From Dokdonella sp. (GTDB lineage: Bacteria > Pseudomonadota > Gammaproteobacteria > Xanthomonadales > Rhodanobacteraceae): a stretch of DNA of 64,000 bases. The notes under the pieces were generated by a model that saw only the letters and a list, made by a program, of their open reading frames with translations, searched no databases and was not told where the DNA came from. Position 1 is the first letter of the stretch; the number at the start of each line of letters is the position of its first letter. Location: assembly GCF_017744955.1 (NCBI RefSeq), contig NZ_JAGIAG010000001.1, positions 186,001-250,000 on the forward strand, written 5' to 3'. The translations under genes and the position numbers were made by a program. This document shows, piece after piece, positions 52,126 to 60,980 of the stretch.

Positions 52126-55100
52126 TCACCTCGCAAGGATCGTGTCCTGTACACCGTCGAAGCCGTCGCGGAACAGCACGATCGTCGCGTGGTCGACGAC
52201 GGGGTCCAGGCCCTCGGCGGAAAATTCGAAATCCAGCGTGCCGGCCTGCGTGGCCGTCGCCACCGGTACGTGGATCAGCCAGGTCATCGACACGCCCGGC
52301 GGAATCGTCACGGCATCGTCGATCGGGCCGTTGCCGGCCGTGGCGCAGGCCGCCTCGACGCTGCCGGCGATGCATTGCCACGTCGCCGCGCCGACGTCCG
52401 CGCCGCCGCCGAAACTCGCCTGCACGGCATGGCCCGTCGCCGTCGCGCTGCCGCTGTTGCTCAGCGTGACGACGTAGTCGACGATCCGGCCGTAGGTGAC
52501 GTAGTCCGGACTGCCTTGCGTCAGGGTGAGCGTCAGGTTCGCCGTCGACGACGACTGCACCACGCCCGCGCCGAGGTAGGTCAGCTGATGGAACGGGTAC
52601 GCTGCGGCCAGCGTCACGCCCGCGCCGCCGACATGGGCGACGGCACCGGCCGCGAGGCCCGGATCGGCGAACCACGTCGGCGCGCCGTCGACCCAGGCAC
52701 CGGCGTCGTTGCCGTCCTGGTCGACGACGGAATACGAATCCACGGTCACCGCCGGCACGCCCTGCGTCACGTGCGCGCCGTGCGCGAGCACGAGCACGTA
52801 GGGAAAACCGTTCAACACCGGATACGGATATCCCGGGACCCAGCCGTTGGCCGGGTTCCACAGGCCCGTCGCGACCGGGCCCTGCGAGAGCCAGCGTGAG
52901 CTGGAAAGTCCGGCGGTGCCGGCGCTCAGGCCGCCCGCGGTGTCGGCCGTGCCGACGCCTTGCCCGACCAGATCGATGTTCCAGAAGCCGTTGCCGATCA
53001 GTCCGCCCGACGCATCGGCGTTGTAGCCGACCAGGCCGGCGGCATTGGGGCCGGACACGCTGCCGGTGGCGTAGACGTCGTGGAGATTGCCTGCGTTGCC
53101 GCCCAGCACGCCGCCGACGTAGGGGCCGGTGCTGGACACGTCGGCGCTGGCGTAAGCGTTGCTGAGGCTGCCGCCCTGCATCGCGCCGATGATGCCGCCG
53201 ACCGCGCCGGTGCCCGATACGCTGCCGGTGACGTAGACGTTGCTGACGACCGCGCCCTGGCTCAGGCCGATCAGGCCGCCGACCTCTTGCGTGCCCGTGA
53301 TCGAGACGTGGGCCATCCCCAGATTCTTCACGATAACTCCGCCGGTCTTGCCGAACAGGCCGACCCAGGAGTCGATCGCCGGCCGGTTGATCGTGAGGCC
53401 GCTGATGACGTGGTACTGCCCGTCCAGGCTGCCGAGGAACCGCGACCCGTCGGTGCCCACGCGCATGAAGCCGGTCTGCGCCCACATGCCGTTGCTGTTG
53501 GCGGCCGTGCCGTCGTTGCGGCCGGTTTCGCCGGCGTCGACGTGCCTGCCGAGCACGTAGGCCGCGTCGAGCTTCAGGCTCATCAGCTGCAGCTGGTGCG
53601 CATTGGTCAGCGTGGTCTGCCATTCGCCTTGCAGGAACGGGCGCGTGCCGTCGAACGCCGTCCAGGTGCCGCCGAAATCGAGGCTGGCGTAGGCGCCTTG
53701 CATGAAGGCGTAGTTGGCCGCGGCGCTTTGCGCCGGATCACTGGTGACGGCGGTGATGTTGCTGACGTTAGCGCCGGCGCTGACGACGCCCACGCCATCG
53801 CCTTGGCCGGTGCTGAAACGGTCCCAATGGCTGTCGGTGACCGTGCCGTTCATGGCCAGCCCCACCAGGCCGCCGACGTTGCTGCCGCCGCCCGTCACCG
53901 GGCCGCTGGCCCAGACGTGCCGGATTACGCCACGATTGCCGCCGGTCAGGCCGCCGGCGTCTTCGCCGCTAACCGTTACGCTGCCGGTCGCGTAGGCGTT
54001 GCCGACGTTGCCCGTGGTGAAGCCGACCAGGCCGCCGCCGCTCTCGCCCGCCGCCACGGCGACGGCGGCGTAGGCGTTGCTGATCTCGCCGGCATCGTTG
54101 TAGCCGACCAGGCCGCCGACCGCGATGCCACCCGCAATGGCGCCGTCGTCCACGCCCACGTTGCGCACCACGCCGCCGATGCCGAGGCCGCCGAACAGGC
54201 CCACGCAGATCGCGTCGACGCGGTGGATGAAGAGGCCGCCGACCACGTGCCCCAGTCCGTCGAAGCGACCGTCGAAGCCGCCGCTGCAGTTGCCGATCGG
54301 CACGAAGCCCGCGCCACCGTTCCAGGTGCGGGTGATCGTGGCGTCGATATCGTTGAACAACGCGAAATGGCCCGCCAGGTCGTCGGTGATCGCCTGCAAC
54401 TGCTCCAGCGTGATCACCGGCGTGTAGACCTGCGCGTCGGCTGCGCTGGCGCTTTCCGCCTTCACGTACACCGCGCCGGGCAGGGATTTGAGGTACGGCG
54501 TGGTCCTGCCGTTCTGGTTGGCCCATACGGTCGCGTCGAAACCGCCCGGCAACGCCAAAATCAGGTTCGCCAGAGAAATCGCCGTGCCCACGCCATTGTC
54601 CGGGTGAGCGCCGGATGTGTCGCTGGCGAACCAGCCATCGCTGACGCTGCCGCCGGCGCCGGTTTCGTTGTGGCCCACCAGACCGCCGACATAGCTGTTG
54701 CTGCTGGCCGAAACACTGCCGGAGGCAAAGACGTGCTCGACGAGGCCTTGGTGGTTGTAGCCCACGAGGCCGCCGACCTCGAGGCTGCCCGTAACATTGC
54801 CGGTGGCATAGGCGTTGCGCAGGGTACTGCCGAGGTCGGCGGTTCCCACCAGCCCGCCGATGCTGGACGCGGTGCCCGTCACGTTGCCGCTGGCCCAGAC
54901 GTTGTCGATGGCACTGCCGGGATAGGTGGTGCCCACGAGGCCGCCGACCGCGCCCGTGCCGGTCACGTTGCCGCCGGCCCAGGCATCGGCGATCAGGCTG
55001 CCGCTGCCTTGGTGGAAGCCCACCAGACCGCCGACGAACAGAGTGCCCGAGACGTCGGCCGTGGAATAGACGTGGGCGATGACGCCGGAGCTGTTGCCGA

Positions 55101-55824
55101 CCAGCGTACCGACCCACCCGCCGCCCGACACGCTGCCGCCGCGCACGCCGAGGTTGCGGATCACGGCGCCTCCGTCAGCGCTGGAAAACAGTCCCGTATC
55201 GTCGGTATTGCCGGGGATGGCGAGATGGAGCAGCTGATGGCCTAGGCCGTCTAGCCGGCCGCTGCCGCCGAGGGTACCGAGCGGCGTCTGGCTGGCGGCG
55301 CCGCTCCAGTCCACATCCGCCGCCAGCGCATAGGTGCCGGTGATGGCGCCGCTGGCCGGACGGATGGCTTCCAGTTCGGCAAGGGTATGGATCAGCGTGT
55401 AGGCCGTACCGTTGACGCGGTAGCTTTGCCCGGTTCCCGTGAAATCCACGCGCCCGGTGAAGCCGCCGGCCGTCAGCGCCATGACCACGCCGCCGTCGGC
55501 TTCCGACGCATCGGTTTCCAGCGACAGGCCGGCCGAGCCCGAGGCCGTCATCACTGCGTTCACGTTGACGCTGCCCGATGGTGCCGAGAGCGTGAGTGTG
55601 TGCGCGCTCCAGTTCACCGTGTCGGCGACGACGACGTCGCCCGACGCCGCGGTGAGCGTGACGTCGCCGTCGGCGAGCTGCGCCGACAGGCGTGCGCCGG
55701 AGATGTCGCCGCCGGACGGTGCGATCACGTAGTCGGCGAACGCCGGCGTGGCGACGAGCGCCGCGAGCGCGGCGAAGAAACGCAGGAGTGTGGTCGATCT
55801 CACGAAAGCGCCTTCGGAGTTCAT
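52126..55824 (-). CDS. Large secreted GLUG-repeat protein with C-terminal DUF11-like module
   Basis: 1232-residue secreted protein. A signal peptide (about 8-30, STTLLRFFAALAALVATPAFA) precedes a beta-helical N-terminal region resembling two-partner-secretion haemagglutinins (SGDVVVADTVNWSAHTLTLS). Residues about 190-960 contain many GLUG-type units (VGGLVGYNHQGLVEHVFASG, VGGLIGLSQGAVVSNVYVTG), interrupted by FxxxDID/DGRFDGLGH segments. The last ~130 residues are a DUF11-like module ending in IVLFRDGFDGVQDTILAR. The ATG at 55824 overlaps the preceding gene by 4 bp. It is probably a cell-surface or extracellular adhesin-like protein; ligand unknown. Confidence 0.82.
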   Translation of the reverse strand: MNSEGAFVRSTTLLRFFAALAALVATPAFADYVIAPSGGDISGARLSAQLADGDVTLTAASGDVVVADTVNWSAHTLTLSAPSGSVNVNAVMTASGSAGLSLETDASEADGGVVMALTAGGFTGRVDFTGTGQSYRVNGTAYTLIHTLAELEAIRPASGAITGTYALAADVDWSGAASQTPLGTLGGSGRLDGLGHQLLHLAIPGNTDDTGLFSSADGGAVIRNLGVRGGSVSGGGWVGTLVGNSSGVIAHVYSTADVSGTLFVGGLVGFHQGSGSLIADAWAGGNVTGTGAVGGLVGTTYPGSAIDNVWASGNVTGTASSIGGLVGTADLGSTLRNAYATGNVTGSLEVGGLVGYNHQGLVEHVFASGSVSASSNSYVGGLVGHNETGAGGSVSDGWFASDTSGAHPDNGVGTAISLANLILALPGGFDATVWANQNGRTTPYLKSLPGAVYVKAESASAADAQVYTPVITLEQLQAITDDLAGHFALFNDIDATITRTWNGGAGFVPIGNCSGGFDGRFDGLGHVVGGLFIHRVDAICVGLFGGLGIGGVVRNVGVDDGAIAGGIAVGGLVGYNDAGEISNAYAAVAVAAGESGGGLVGFTTGNVGNAYATGSVTVSGEDAGGLTGGNRGVIRHVWASGPVTGGGSNVGGLVGLAMNGTVTDSHWDRFSTGQGDGVGVVSAGANVSNITAVTSDPAQSAAANYAFMQGAYASLDFGGTWTAFDGTRPFLQGEWQTTLTNAHQLQLMSLKLDAAYVLGRHVDAGETGRNDGTAANSNGMWAQTGFMRVGTDGSRFLGSLDGQYHVISGLTINRPAIDSWVGLFGKTGGVIVKNLGMAHVSITGTQEVGGLIGLSQGAVVSNVYVTGSVSGTGAVGGIIGAMQGGSLSNAYASADVSSTGPYVGGVLGGNAGNLHDVYATGSVSGPNAAGLVGYNADASGGLIGNGFWNIDLVGQGVGTADTAGGLSAGTAGLSSSRWLSQGPVATGLWNPANGWVPGYPYPVLNGFPYVLVLAHGAHVTQGVPAVTVDSYSVVDQDGNDAGAWVDGAPTWFADPGLAAGAVAHVGGAGVTLAAAYPFHQLTYLGAGVVQSSSTANLTLTLTQGSPDYVTYGRIVDYVVTLSNSGSATATGHAVQASFGGGADVGAATWQCIAGSVEAACATAGNGPIDDAVTIPPGVSMTWLIHVPVATATQAGTLDFEFSAEGLDPVVDHATIVLFRDGFDGVQDTILAR

Positions 55825-58800
55825 TGGCCGGCCCCGTCGAAACCGTCGCGGAACAGCACGATCGTCGCGTGGCCGGTGACCGGGCTCAGGCCTTCGGCGG
55901 AGAACTCGAAATCCAGCGCGCCGGCCAGCGTGTCCGGTGCCACCGGCACGTGGATCAGCCAGGTCATGCTGACGCCGGGCGGGATCGTCACGGCATCGTG
56001 GATCGGACCGTTGCCGACCGGTATGCAGCTCGCGCCGATGCTGCCGGCGATGCATTGCCATTGCGCGTTGCCGACGTCGGCGCCGCCGCCGAATGTCGCA
56101 TCCACCGCGAGGTTCCTCGCCGTGCCTTCGCCGTCGTTGACCAGCTGCACGACGTAGTCGACGACTTCGCCGTAGCCCACGTACTCGCGGCCGCCGTCGT
56201 CGAGCGTGAGCGCGAGCGAAGGCAGCCCCGCCTCGACCGCGCCGAGGTCGCAGTGCGGCCCCTGCGGCCGCGTCACGCCGCGCTGGTCGTCCGGCGCGCA
56301 GGTCGCGTCGTCGCCGGCGTCGACGGCCGAGCTTCCGGCACGCGGCAGGTGCGTCGGTGTGTCGCCGCCGTTGTCCGCCAGCGGACCGAGCACCGGATCG
56401 GCGGCGAGGATCGCGCCGCCGCAGGCGACGCCCGTCGGACAGCCGCCCTCGACCACGGCGTGGTCCAGCGTCAGCGCCGCGCCGTCGCTGGCGATCTCCG
56501 CACCGGCGCCGCCGGCGCTGTCGCCCCACAGGATGACGTTGCGCAGTGCCGGCGCGTTGACCGCGTCGGTGGCGACGGCTTGGACCGCGCCGCCGTCCAG
56601 GTCCGCGTGGTTGTCGCTGAAGGTGATGTTCGTCAGCGACGGATGCAGCGCTCCGGCGGAGGCGGCCTCGACCAGGATCGCGCCGCCGCGGCCGGAACCG
56701 GCGCCGTCGCCGGCGCGATTGCCGCTGAACGTGACGTTGGTCAGCCGTGGCGCTCCGGTGCCGCCGCCGGCCACGCGGACGTGCATCGCGCCGCCGCCGG
56801 CGAGCGCGACGTTGCCGGCGAACGTGATGCGTTCCAGCGCGGGGCTGCTGCGACCGGCCTCGTTCTCGAACAGTGCGCCGCCGCCCTGGCCGGCGCGGTT
56901 GCCGCGGAACAGCGCGGTCCCGATCGTCGGGCTCGCCTCGCCTCCGGCGCCGCCGTCGGCATGCAGCGCCCCTCCGCCCAGCGCCGCGAAGTTGCCGCTG
57001 AAGACCAGGTTGCGCAGCGCGGGATTGCACGCCTTGCCCGCGCCGCGGCCGTCGCAGGCCAGTCCACCGCCCTTGCCGTCCGCCGCCGCACCGTCCGCAT
57101 GGCCCGCCGTGACGATGAAGCCGTCGAGCACGGTGGTGGCGTCGACCGCCAGGTCGGTGCCGTCGATCGCGAGCACGTGGAGGCTGTTGTCGCCGACGGA
57201 GGCGTCCGTCGGCACGTCCGGATCCACGCCGTCCACGGCGCCGCTGTCGTCGCCGGCGAGATCGCCCGACAGCACGGTGGGATGGGCCGCCGGATCGCGC
57301 GCGTCGAGTGTGTCCTCGCTGCCGGCGAAGCCGCCGTACAGCGCCGTCCGCGGCGGCACCCGGAAGGTGGCTGCACGTTCGGCCGCGGTCACGTGGTCGG
57401 GGTCGGCCGGTACGACCGGCCGGTAGATGCCGCGCGCGACCCAGATCTCGGCACAGCCCGCGTCCGCCAGCGCCGGTTGCAGGTCGGTGTAGGCGTCGGC
57501 CCAGGAGCTGCCGTCGTTCGCGCCGCTGGCCTCGCGGCGAACGTGGCAGCGGCGCGGATCGACGTAGGTGTAGCGGTCGGCGACCGTCGGCGCGCTGGCG
57601 CCGCCGGGTGTCGTCACGACGACGTCGACCGTCCCGGCCGCGTGCGCCGGCGCTACGGCCGTGATCCGCGTCGCGTCGTTCACGACGAACGACGTCGCCG
57701 GCGTCCCGCCGAAACTCACCGCGATCGCGCCGGCCAGGTCCGAGCCGCCGATCGTCACGCTCGTGCCGCCGAGGACCGATCCGCGATTCGGCACGACGCT
57801 CGTGACGGTCGGCACGGCGACATAGGTGTAGGCGTTCGCCGCGCTGCCGGTGCCGCCGGCCGTCGTCACGGCGACCGCGACGGCGCCGGCCGCGTGCGAC
57901 GGCGCCGTTGCGGTGATCCCGGTCGCGGTATTGCCCGTGATCGTCGCCGCGGCGCCGCCGAACGTCACCGACGTCGCGCCGGCCAGATTCGTGCCGGTGA
58001 TCGTCACCGCCGTGCCGCCCGCGGCCGGACCTTGCGCAGGCGCCGCGCTCGCGATCGTCGGCATGGCGACGTAGGTGTAGGCATTGGCCTTGCTGCCGCT
58101 GCCGCCGGGCGTCGTCACCGCGACGGTTACCGCACCGGCCGCATGCGCTGGCGCGGTGGCGACGACCTGCGTCGCGGTGTTGCCCGTGATCGTCGCCGCG
58201 GCGCCGCCGAACGTCACCGATGTCGCGCCGGCCAGGTTCGTGCCGGTGATCGTCACCGTCGTGCCGCCCGCGGCCGGGCCTTGCGCCGGCACCACGCTCG
58301 TCACCGTCGGCGCGGCGAGGTAGGTGTAGGCGTTGGCCTTGCTGCCGCTGCCGCCGGGCGTCGCGACGGCAACCGCCACTGCGCCGGCCGCATGCGCGGG
58401 TGCCGTCGCGGTGATCTGCGTGGCGCTGTTGACCGTGAACGCGGTCGCCGCGGTGCCGCCGAACGTCACCGACGTCGCGCCGCTCAGGTTCGCGCCGGTG
58501 ATGACGATGCTGGTGCCGCCCGCGGCCGGGCCTTGGGTCGGTGCCACGCTCGCCACCGTCGGCGCGGCGAGGTAGGTGTAGGCGTTGGCCTTGCTGCCGC
58601 TGCCGCCGGGCGTCGTCACCGCGACGGTCACCGCGCCGACCGCATGCGCGGGCGTGGTCGCGACGATCTGCGTCGCCGTGTTGCCCGTGACCGTCGCGGC
58701 CGTGCCGCCGAACGTCACGCTCGTCGCGCCGGCGAGGTTCGTGCCGGTGATCGTGACCGACTGTCCGCCGCCGGCGGGGCCGGCACCGGGCGAAACGCTG

Positions 58801-59885
58801 GTGATCGCCGGCGCGGCGAGCGCGGTCAGGACGACGTCGTTGCCGGTGCCGCCGACGTAGCTGATCTTGAATCCGGCGCCGCCGGAATTGAACACGGCGC
58901 CTTCGGCCAGGCCCGCGAACGTGCCGGTCACGGCGCCCGCGCTCTGCTTGTCGACGATGCGCAGAACGGTGCCGGCCGGAGGCGGCGTGCCGCTGTTGAC
59001 GGTGAGCTGGGCGCCGCCGAGGCTCATGTTGCCGGCCACGGCGGCCTGGCTGACGGCGGTCCCGTTGACGGTGATCTCGAACACGCTGCCGGACTGCATC
59101 GTCAGCGTCGAGCCGAACGCCAGCGTGCCGGTGCCCAACCCGTGCCAGTCGATGTCGTAGGCGCCCGGGTGCAAGACGCCGCCGCCGGCGACGCTGGTCG
59201 CGCCGCCGACGTGGCCGGCGCCGGCGAGGGTCGCGCCGCCGCCCACGCTGACGCCGCCGCTGTGGCTGCCTTCGACCACGAAGGTGCCGGCCTGCACGGC
59301 GAACTGGCCCGCGCTGGAGCCGCCGGCGAGAACCAGGATGCCGGGCCCGGTCTTGTCGACCGTGGTGGCGCCGGCCGCCATCGCGATGCTGGAGCCGGCC
59401 GCCACCATGAGTCCCTCGTCGCCCACCGTCGTGTCGAAGCGCGTGTGGTCGGCGAGGTTGAGCGTGGTGCTGACGATGCGCGCGAGAACGCCGCCTTGCG
59501 TTCCGGTCTGGATGTAGGGCGTGGTGCCGCGCAGTTGCAGCGTGCCGCCGTTGCCGGTGAGCGTGAAGTTGCCGCCCGCCGCGTTGATGTTGGTGAAGCG
59601 CAGACGGTTGACGGTGTAGGTGCCGCCGGCGAGATCCGCCGCGCCGACGAAGCCGGGCGAGTAGGGCAGCATGCGCGCGTCGGCGGTGGCGCTGTTGGGA
59701 TAGGTGTTCGGACAGCAGGCCGGCGGGCTCCACACCACCAGCTCGTTCCATCGGCCGGGATAGCCGCTCGCGGGCTGCCAGCTCCAGGTGTTCACCTGCG
59801 CCGACAGCGGCAAGGCGCACAAGGAGAGGACGGCGGCGAGGATCAGGCGCGCGACGCGACGCGCAGCGATGCGGATGGAGCTCAC
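55821..59885 (-). CDS. Large secreted protein with five IPT/TIG domains and beta-helix
   Basis: 1354-residue secreted protein, first gene of a three-gene operon. The signal peptide is about 1-27 (LILAAVLSLCALPLSAQ). Residues 30-350 are autotransporter-passenger-like beta strands (GATTVDKTGPGILVLAGG). Residues about 355-775 are five tandem IPT/TIG domains of ~83 residues each (SVTITGTNLAGATSVTFGG). Residues 775-1210 are a right-handed beta-helix of the polymorphic outer-membrane/choice-of-anchor type (NVTFSGNRAGDG, NITFSDNHADLDGG). The last ~130 residues are the DUF11-like module ending IVLFRDGFDGAGQ. The start is GTG 59885 with GAGGA 7 bases upstream; no in-frame ATG lies nearby. It is probably a surface adhesin. 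Confidence 0.83.
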   Translation of the reverse strand: MSSIRIAARRVARLILAAVLSLCALPLSAQVNTWSWQPASGYPGRWNELVVWSPPACCPNTYPNSATADARMLPYSPGFVGAADLAGGTYTVNRLRFTNINAAGGNFTLTGNGGTLQLRGTTPYIQTGTQGGVLARIVSTTLNLADHTRFDTTVGDEGLMVAAGSSIAMAAGATTVDKTGPGILVLAGGSSAGQFAVQAGTFVVEGSHSGGVSVGGGATLAGAGHVGGATSVAGGGVLHPGAYDIDWHGLGTGTLAFGSTLTMQSGSVFEITVNGTAVSQAAVAGNMSLGGAQLTVNSGTPPPAGTVLRIVDKQSAGAVTGTFAGLAEGAVFNSGGAGFKISYVGGTGNDVVLTALAAPAITSVSPGAGPAGGGQSVTITGTNLAGATSVTFGGTAATVTGNTATQIVATTPAHAVGAVTVAVTTPGGSGSKANAYTYLAAPTVASVAPTQGPAAGGTSIVITGANLSGATSVTFGGTAATAFTVNSATQITATAPAHAAGAVAVAVATPGGSGSKANAYTYLAAPTVTSVVPAQGPAAGGTTVTITGTNLAGATSVTFGGAAATITGNTATQVVATAPAHAAGAVTVAVTTPGGSGSKANAYTYVAMPTIASAAPAQGPAAGGTAVTITGTNLAGATSVTFGGAAATITGNTATGITATAPSHAAGAVAVAVTTAGGTGSAANAYTYVAVPTVTSVVPNRGSVLGGTSVTIGGSDLAGAIAVSFGGTPATSFVVNDATRITAVAPAHAAGTVDVVVTTPGGASAPTVADRYTYVDPRRCHVRREASGANDGSSWADAYTDLQPALADAGCAEIWVARGIYRPVVPADPDHVTAAERAATFRVPPRTALYGGFAGSEDTLDARDPAAHPTVLSGDLAGDDSGAVDGVDPDVPTDASVGDNSLHVLAIDGTDLAVDATTVLDGFIVTAGHADGAAADGKGGGLACDGRGAGKACNPALRNLVFSGNFAALGGGALHADGGAGGEASPTIGTALFRGNRAGQGGGALFENEAGRSSPALERITFAGNVALAGGGAMHVRVAGGGTGAPRLTNVTFSGNRAGDGAGSGRGGAILVEAASAGALHPSLTNITFSDNHADLDGGAVQAVATDAVNAPALRNVILWGDSAGGAGAEIASDGAALTLDHAVVEGGCPTGVACGGAILAADPVLGPLADNGGDTPTHLPRAGSSAVDAGDDATCAPDDQRGVTRPQGPHCDLGAVEAGLPSLALTLDDGGREYVGYGEVVDYVVQLVNDGEGTARNLAVDATFGGGADVGNAQWQCIAGSIGASCIPVGNGPIHDAVTIPPGVSMTWLIHVPVAPDTLAGALDFEFSAEGLSPVTGHATIVLFRDGFDGAGQ
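57562..58818. repeat. Five tandem IPT/TIG-coding repeats, ~250-bp period
   Basis: Five nearly identical units of about 249-252 bp within the large adhesin-like gene. Units 1-4 (5' to 3' on the minus strand) are most alike at both protein and DNA level; unit 5 (about 57562-57820) is more diverged. Such arrays can change copy number by slippage or recombination. Confidence 0.8.
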
Positions 59886-60083
59886 GAGTGGTCCTCGATC
59901 ATGCGCGTGTTTCGGTCGTTCGCGTGCCCGACCATCGCGGCGCCGATCGAAGCCGCGCGGCCCGTCGAGCGGACGATGCGGGCCATGAGACGGCACGATG
60001 TGTCGAACGCGGCACCCTGTGCCGAATGTGAAAAAGAGTAAACTCGCCAGCGGTCGGGGCAATCCCACTTTGGAGTGAGTCGG

Positions 60084-60950
60084 ATGCAGCCGGCGGATTC
60101 CGCGGACACCGTGCGCAGCCGGTTCGAGCGCCGCCTCATCGACCTGTACGCCGCCGAGCCGGACCTGCACACGCTGCCGCGCGAGGTGTTCGCCTGCATC
60201 GAGGCCGCGGCCGATTGCGAGATCGCGGGCTTCTCCGAGTTCCACTACGGCAGCGGCGAGTTCCGCGTCGAGTACTCGCACCCCGATCCCGACCCGCAGC
60301 GCCGCGCCACGACCACCGCCGCCTACCTGAAGCACGCCGGCAGCCATCCGTTCTGGGGCAAGGACCCGGCCTTCTTCGGCGAACGCGCGCTGCGCGAGTC
60401 CGATTTCTTCAGCGACGAGGAGTTCATGCGCCTGCCGATCGCGCACGAGGTGTTCCTGCCCGCGAACGCGCACCGGCAGATGACCGCGATGATCGTGCAG
60501 GAAGGCTACGCGGTGTCGATCTCGGCGCACCGCGTGGTCGGCCGGCCGGCGTTCTCCGACACAGAACGCGACCGCATGCAGGAACTGCGCGGCCACGTCG
60601 CGCGCGTGTACCGGCAGGCGCTGGAGCGCACGGTGCAGTCGATGGCGCCGGTGGAACGGCTGATCCATCTGTGTCCCGACCTGTCGCCGCGCCAGCGCGA
60701 GGTCGCGCGCTGGATCGCCGCCGGCAAGTCGAACGAGGCGATCGCCGAGCTGCTCGGCATCCGTCTCGACACGGTCAAGAGCCACGTGCGCGGCGTGTTC
60801 GAGAAACTCGGCGTCGACGACCGCCTCGGCGCCGCACTGGCCGTGCATCGACGACCGCCGTTCACGCAGTTGCCGCCGATGTGGACGCTGCCGGGCTCGC
60901 GCTGGAGCCCGGCGGGACTGCGCACCACCGTCGCGGCGGCGCTCGCCTGA
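60084..60950 (+). CDS. LuxR-family transcriptional regulator
   Basis: 288-residue DNA-binding protein. The N-terminal ~190 residues are a helical/beta sensory region (EIAGFSEFHYGSGEFRVEYS, HPFWGKDPAFFGE) not matching a named ligand-binding domain; it lacks a receiver Asp and an obvious acyl-homoserine-lactone pocket signature. Residues about 199-250 are a LuxR helix-turn-helix (LSPRQREVARWIAAGKSNEA, IRLDTVKSHVRGVFEKLGV). ATG 60084 has GGAG 8 bases upstream. A GTG at 60075 overlaps the ribosome binding site, so the shorter form is preferred. It is divergent from the adhesin-like operon with about 200 bp between them, so it may control that operon (inference). Confidence 0.88.
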   Translation: MQPADSADTVRSRFERRLIDLYAAEPDLHTLPREVFACIEAAADCEIAGFSEFHYGSGEFRVEYSHPDPDPQRRATTTAAYLKHAGSHPFWGKDPAFFGERALRESDFFSDEEFMRLPIAHEVFLPANAHRQMTAMIVQEGYAVSISAHRVVGRPAFSDTERDRMQELRGHVARVYRQALERTVQSMAPVERLIHLCPDLSPRQREVARWIAAGKSNEAIAELLGIRLDTVKSHVRGVFEKLGVDDRLGAALAVHRRPPFTQLPPMWTLPGSRWSPAGLRTTVAAALA

Positions 60951-60980
60951 CGCACGCCGCCGGGAATCCCCCGCGCCGCG

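Noticed and set aside
57562-58818. Regular ~250-bp repeats considered as a CRISPR array or satellite
   Set aside because: The units are protein-coding IPT/TIG domains in frame, far longer than CRISPR repeats, with no unique spacers.
52126-59820. A 2564-codon frame spanning the GLUG gene and beyond
   Set aside because: Upstream of 55824 this frame is antisense-like noise within the IPT protein gene. The GLUG gene starts at 55824 with a signal peptide and an ATGA overlap.
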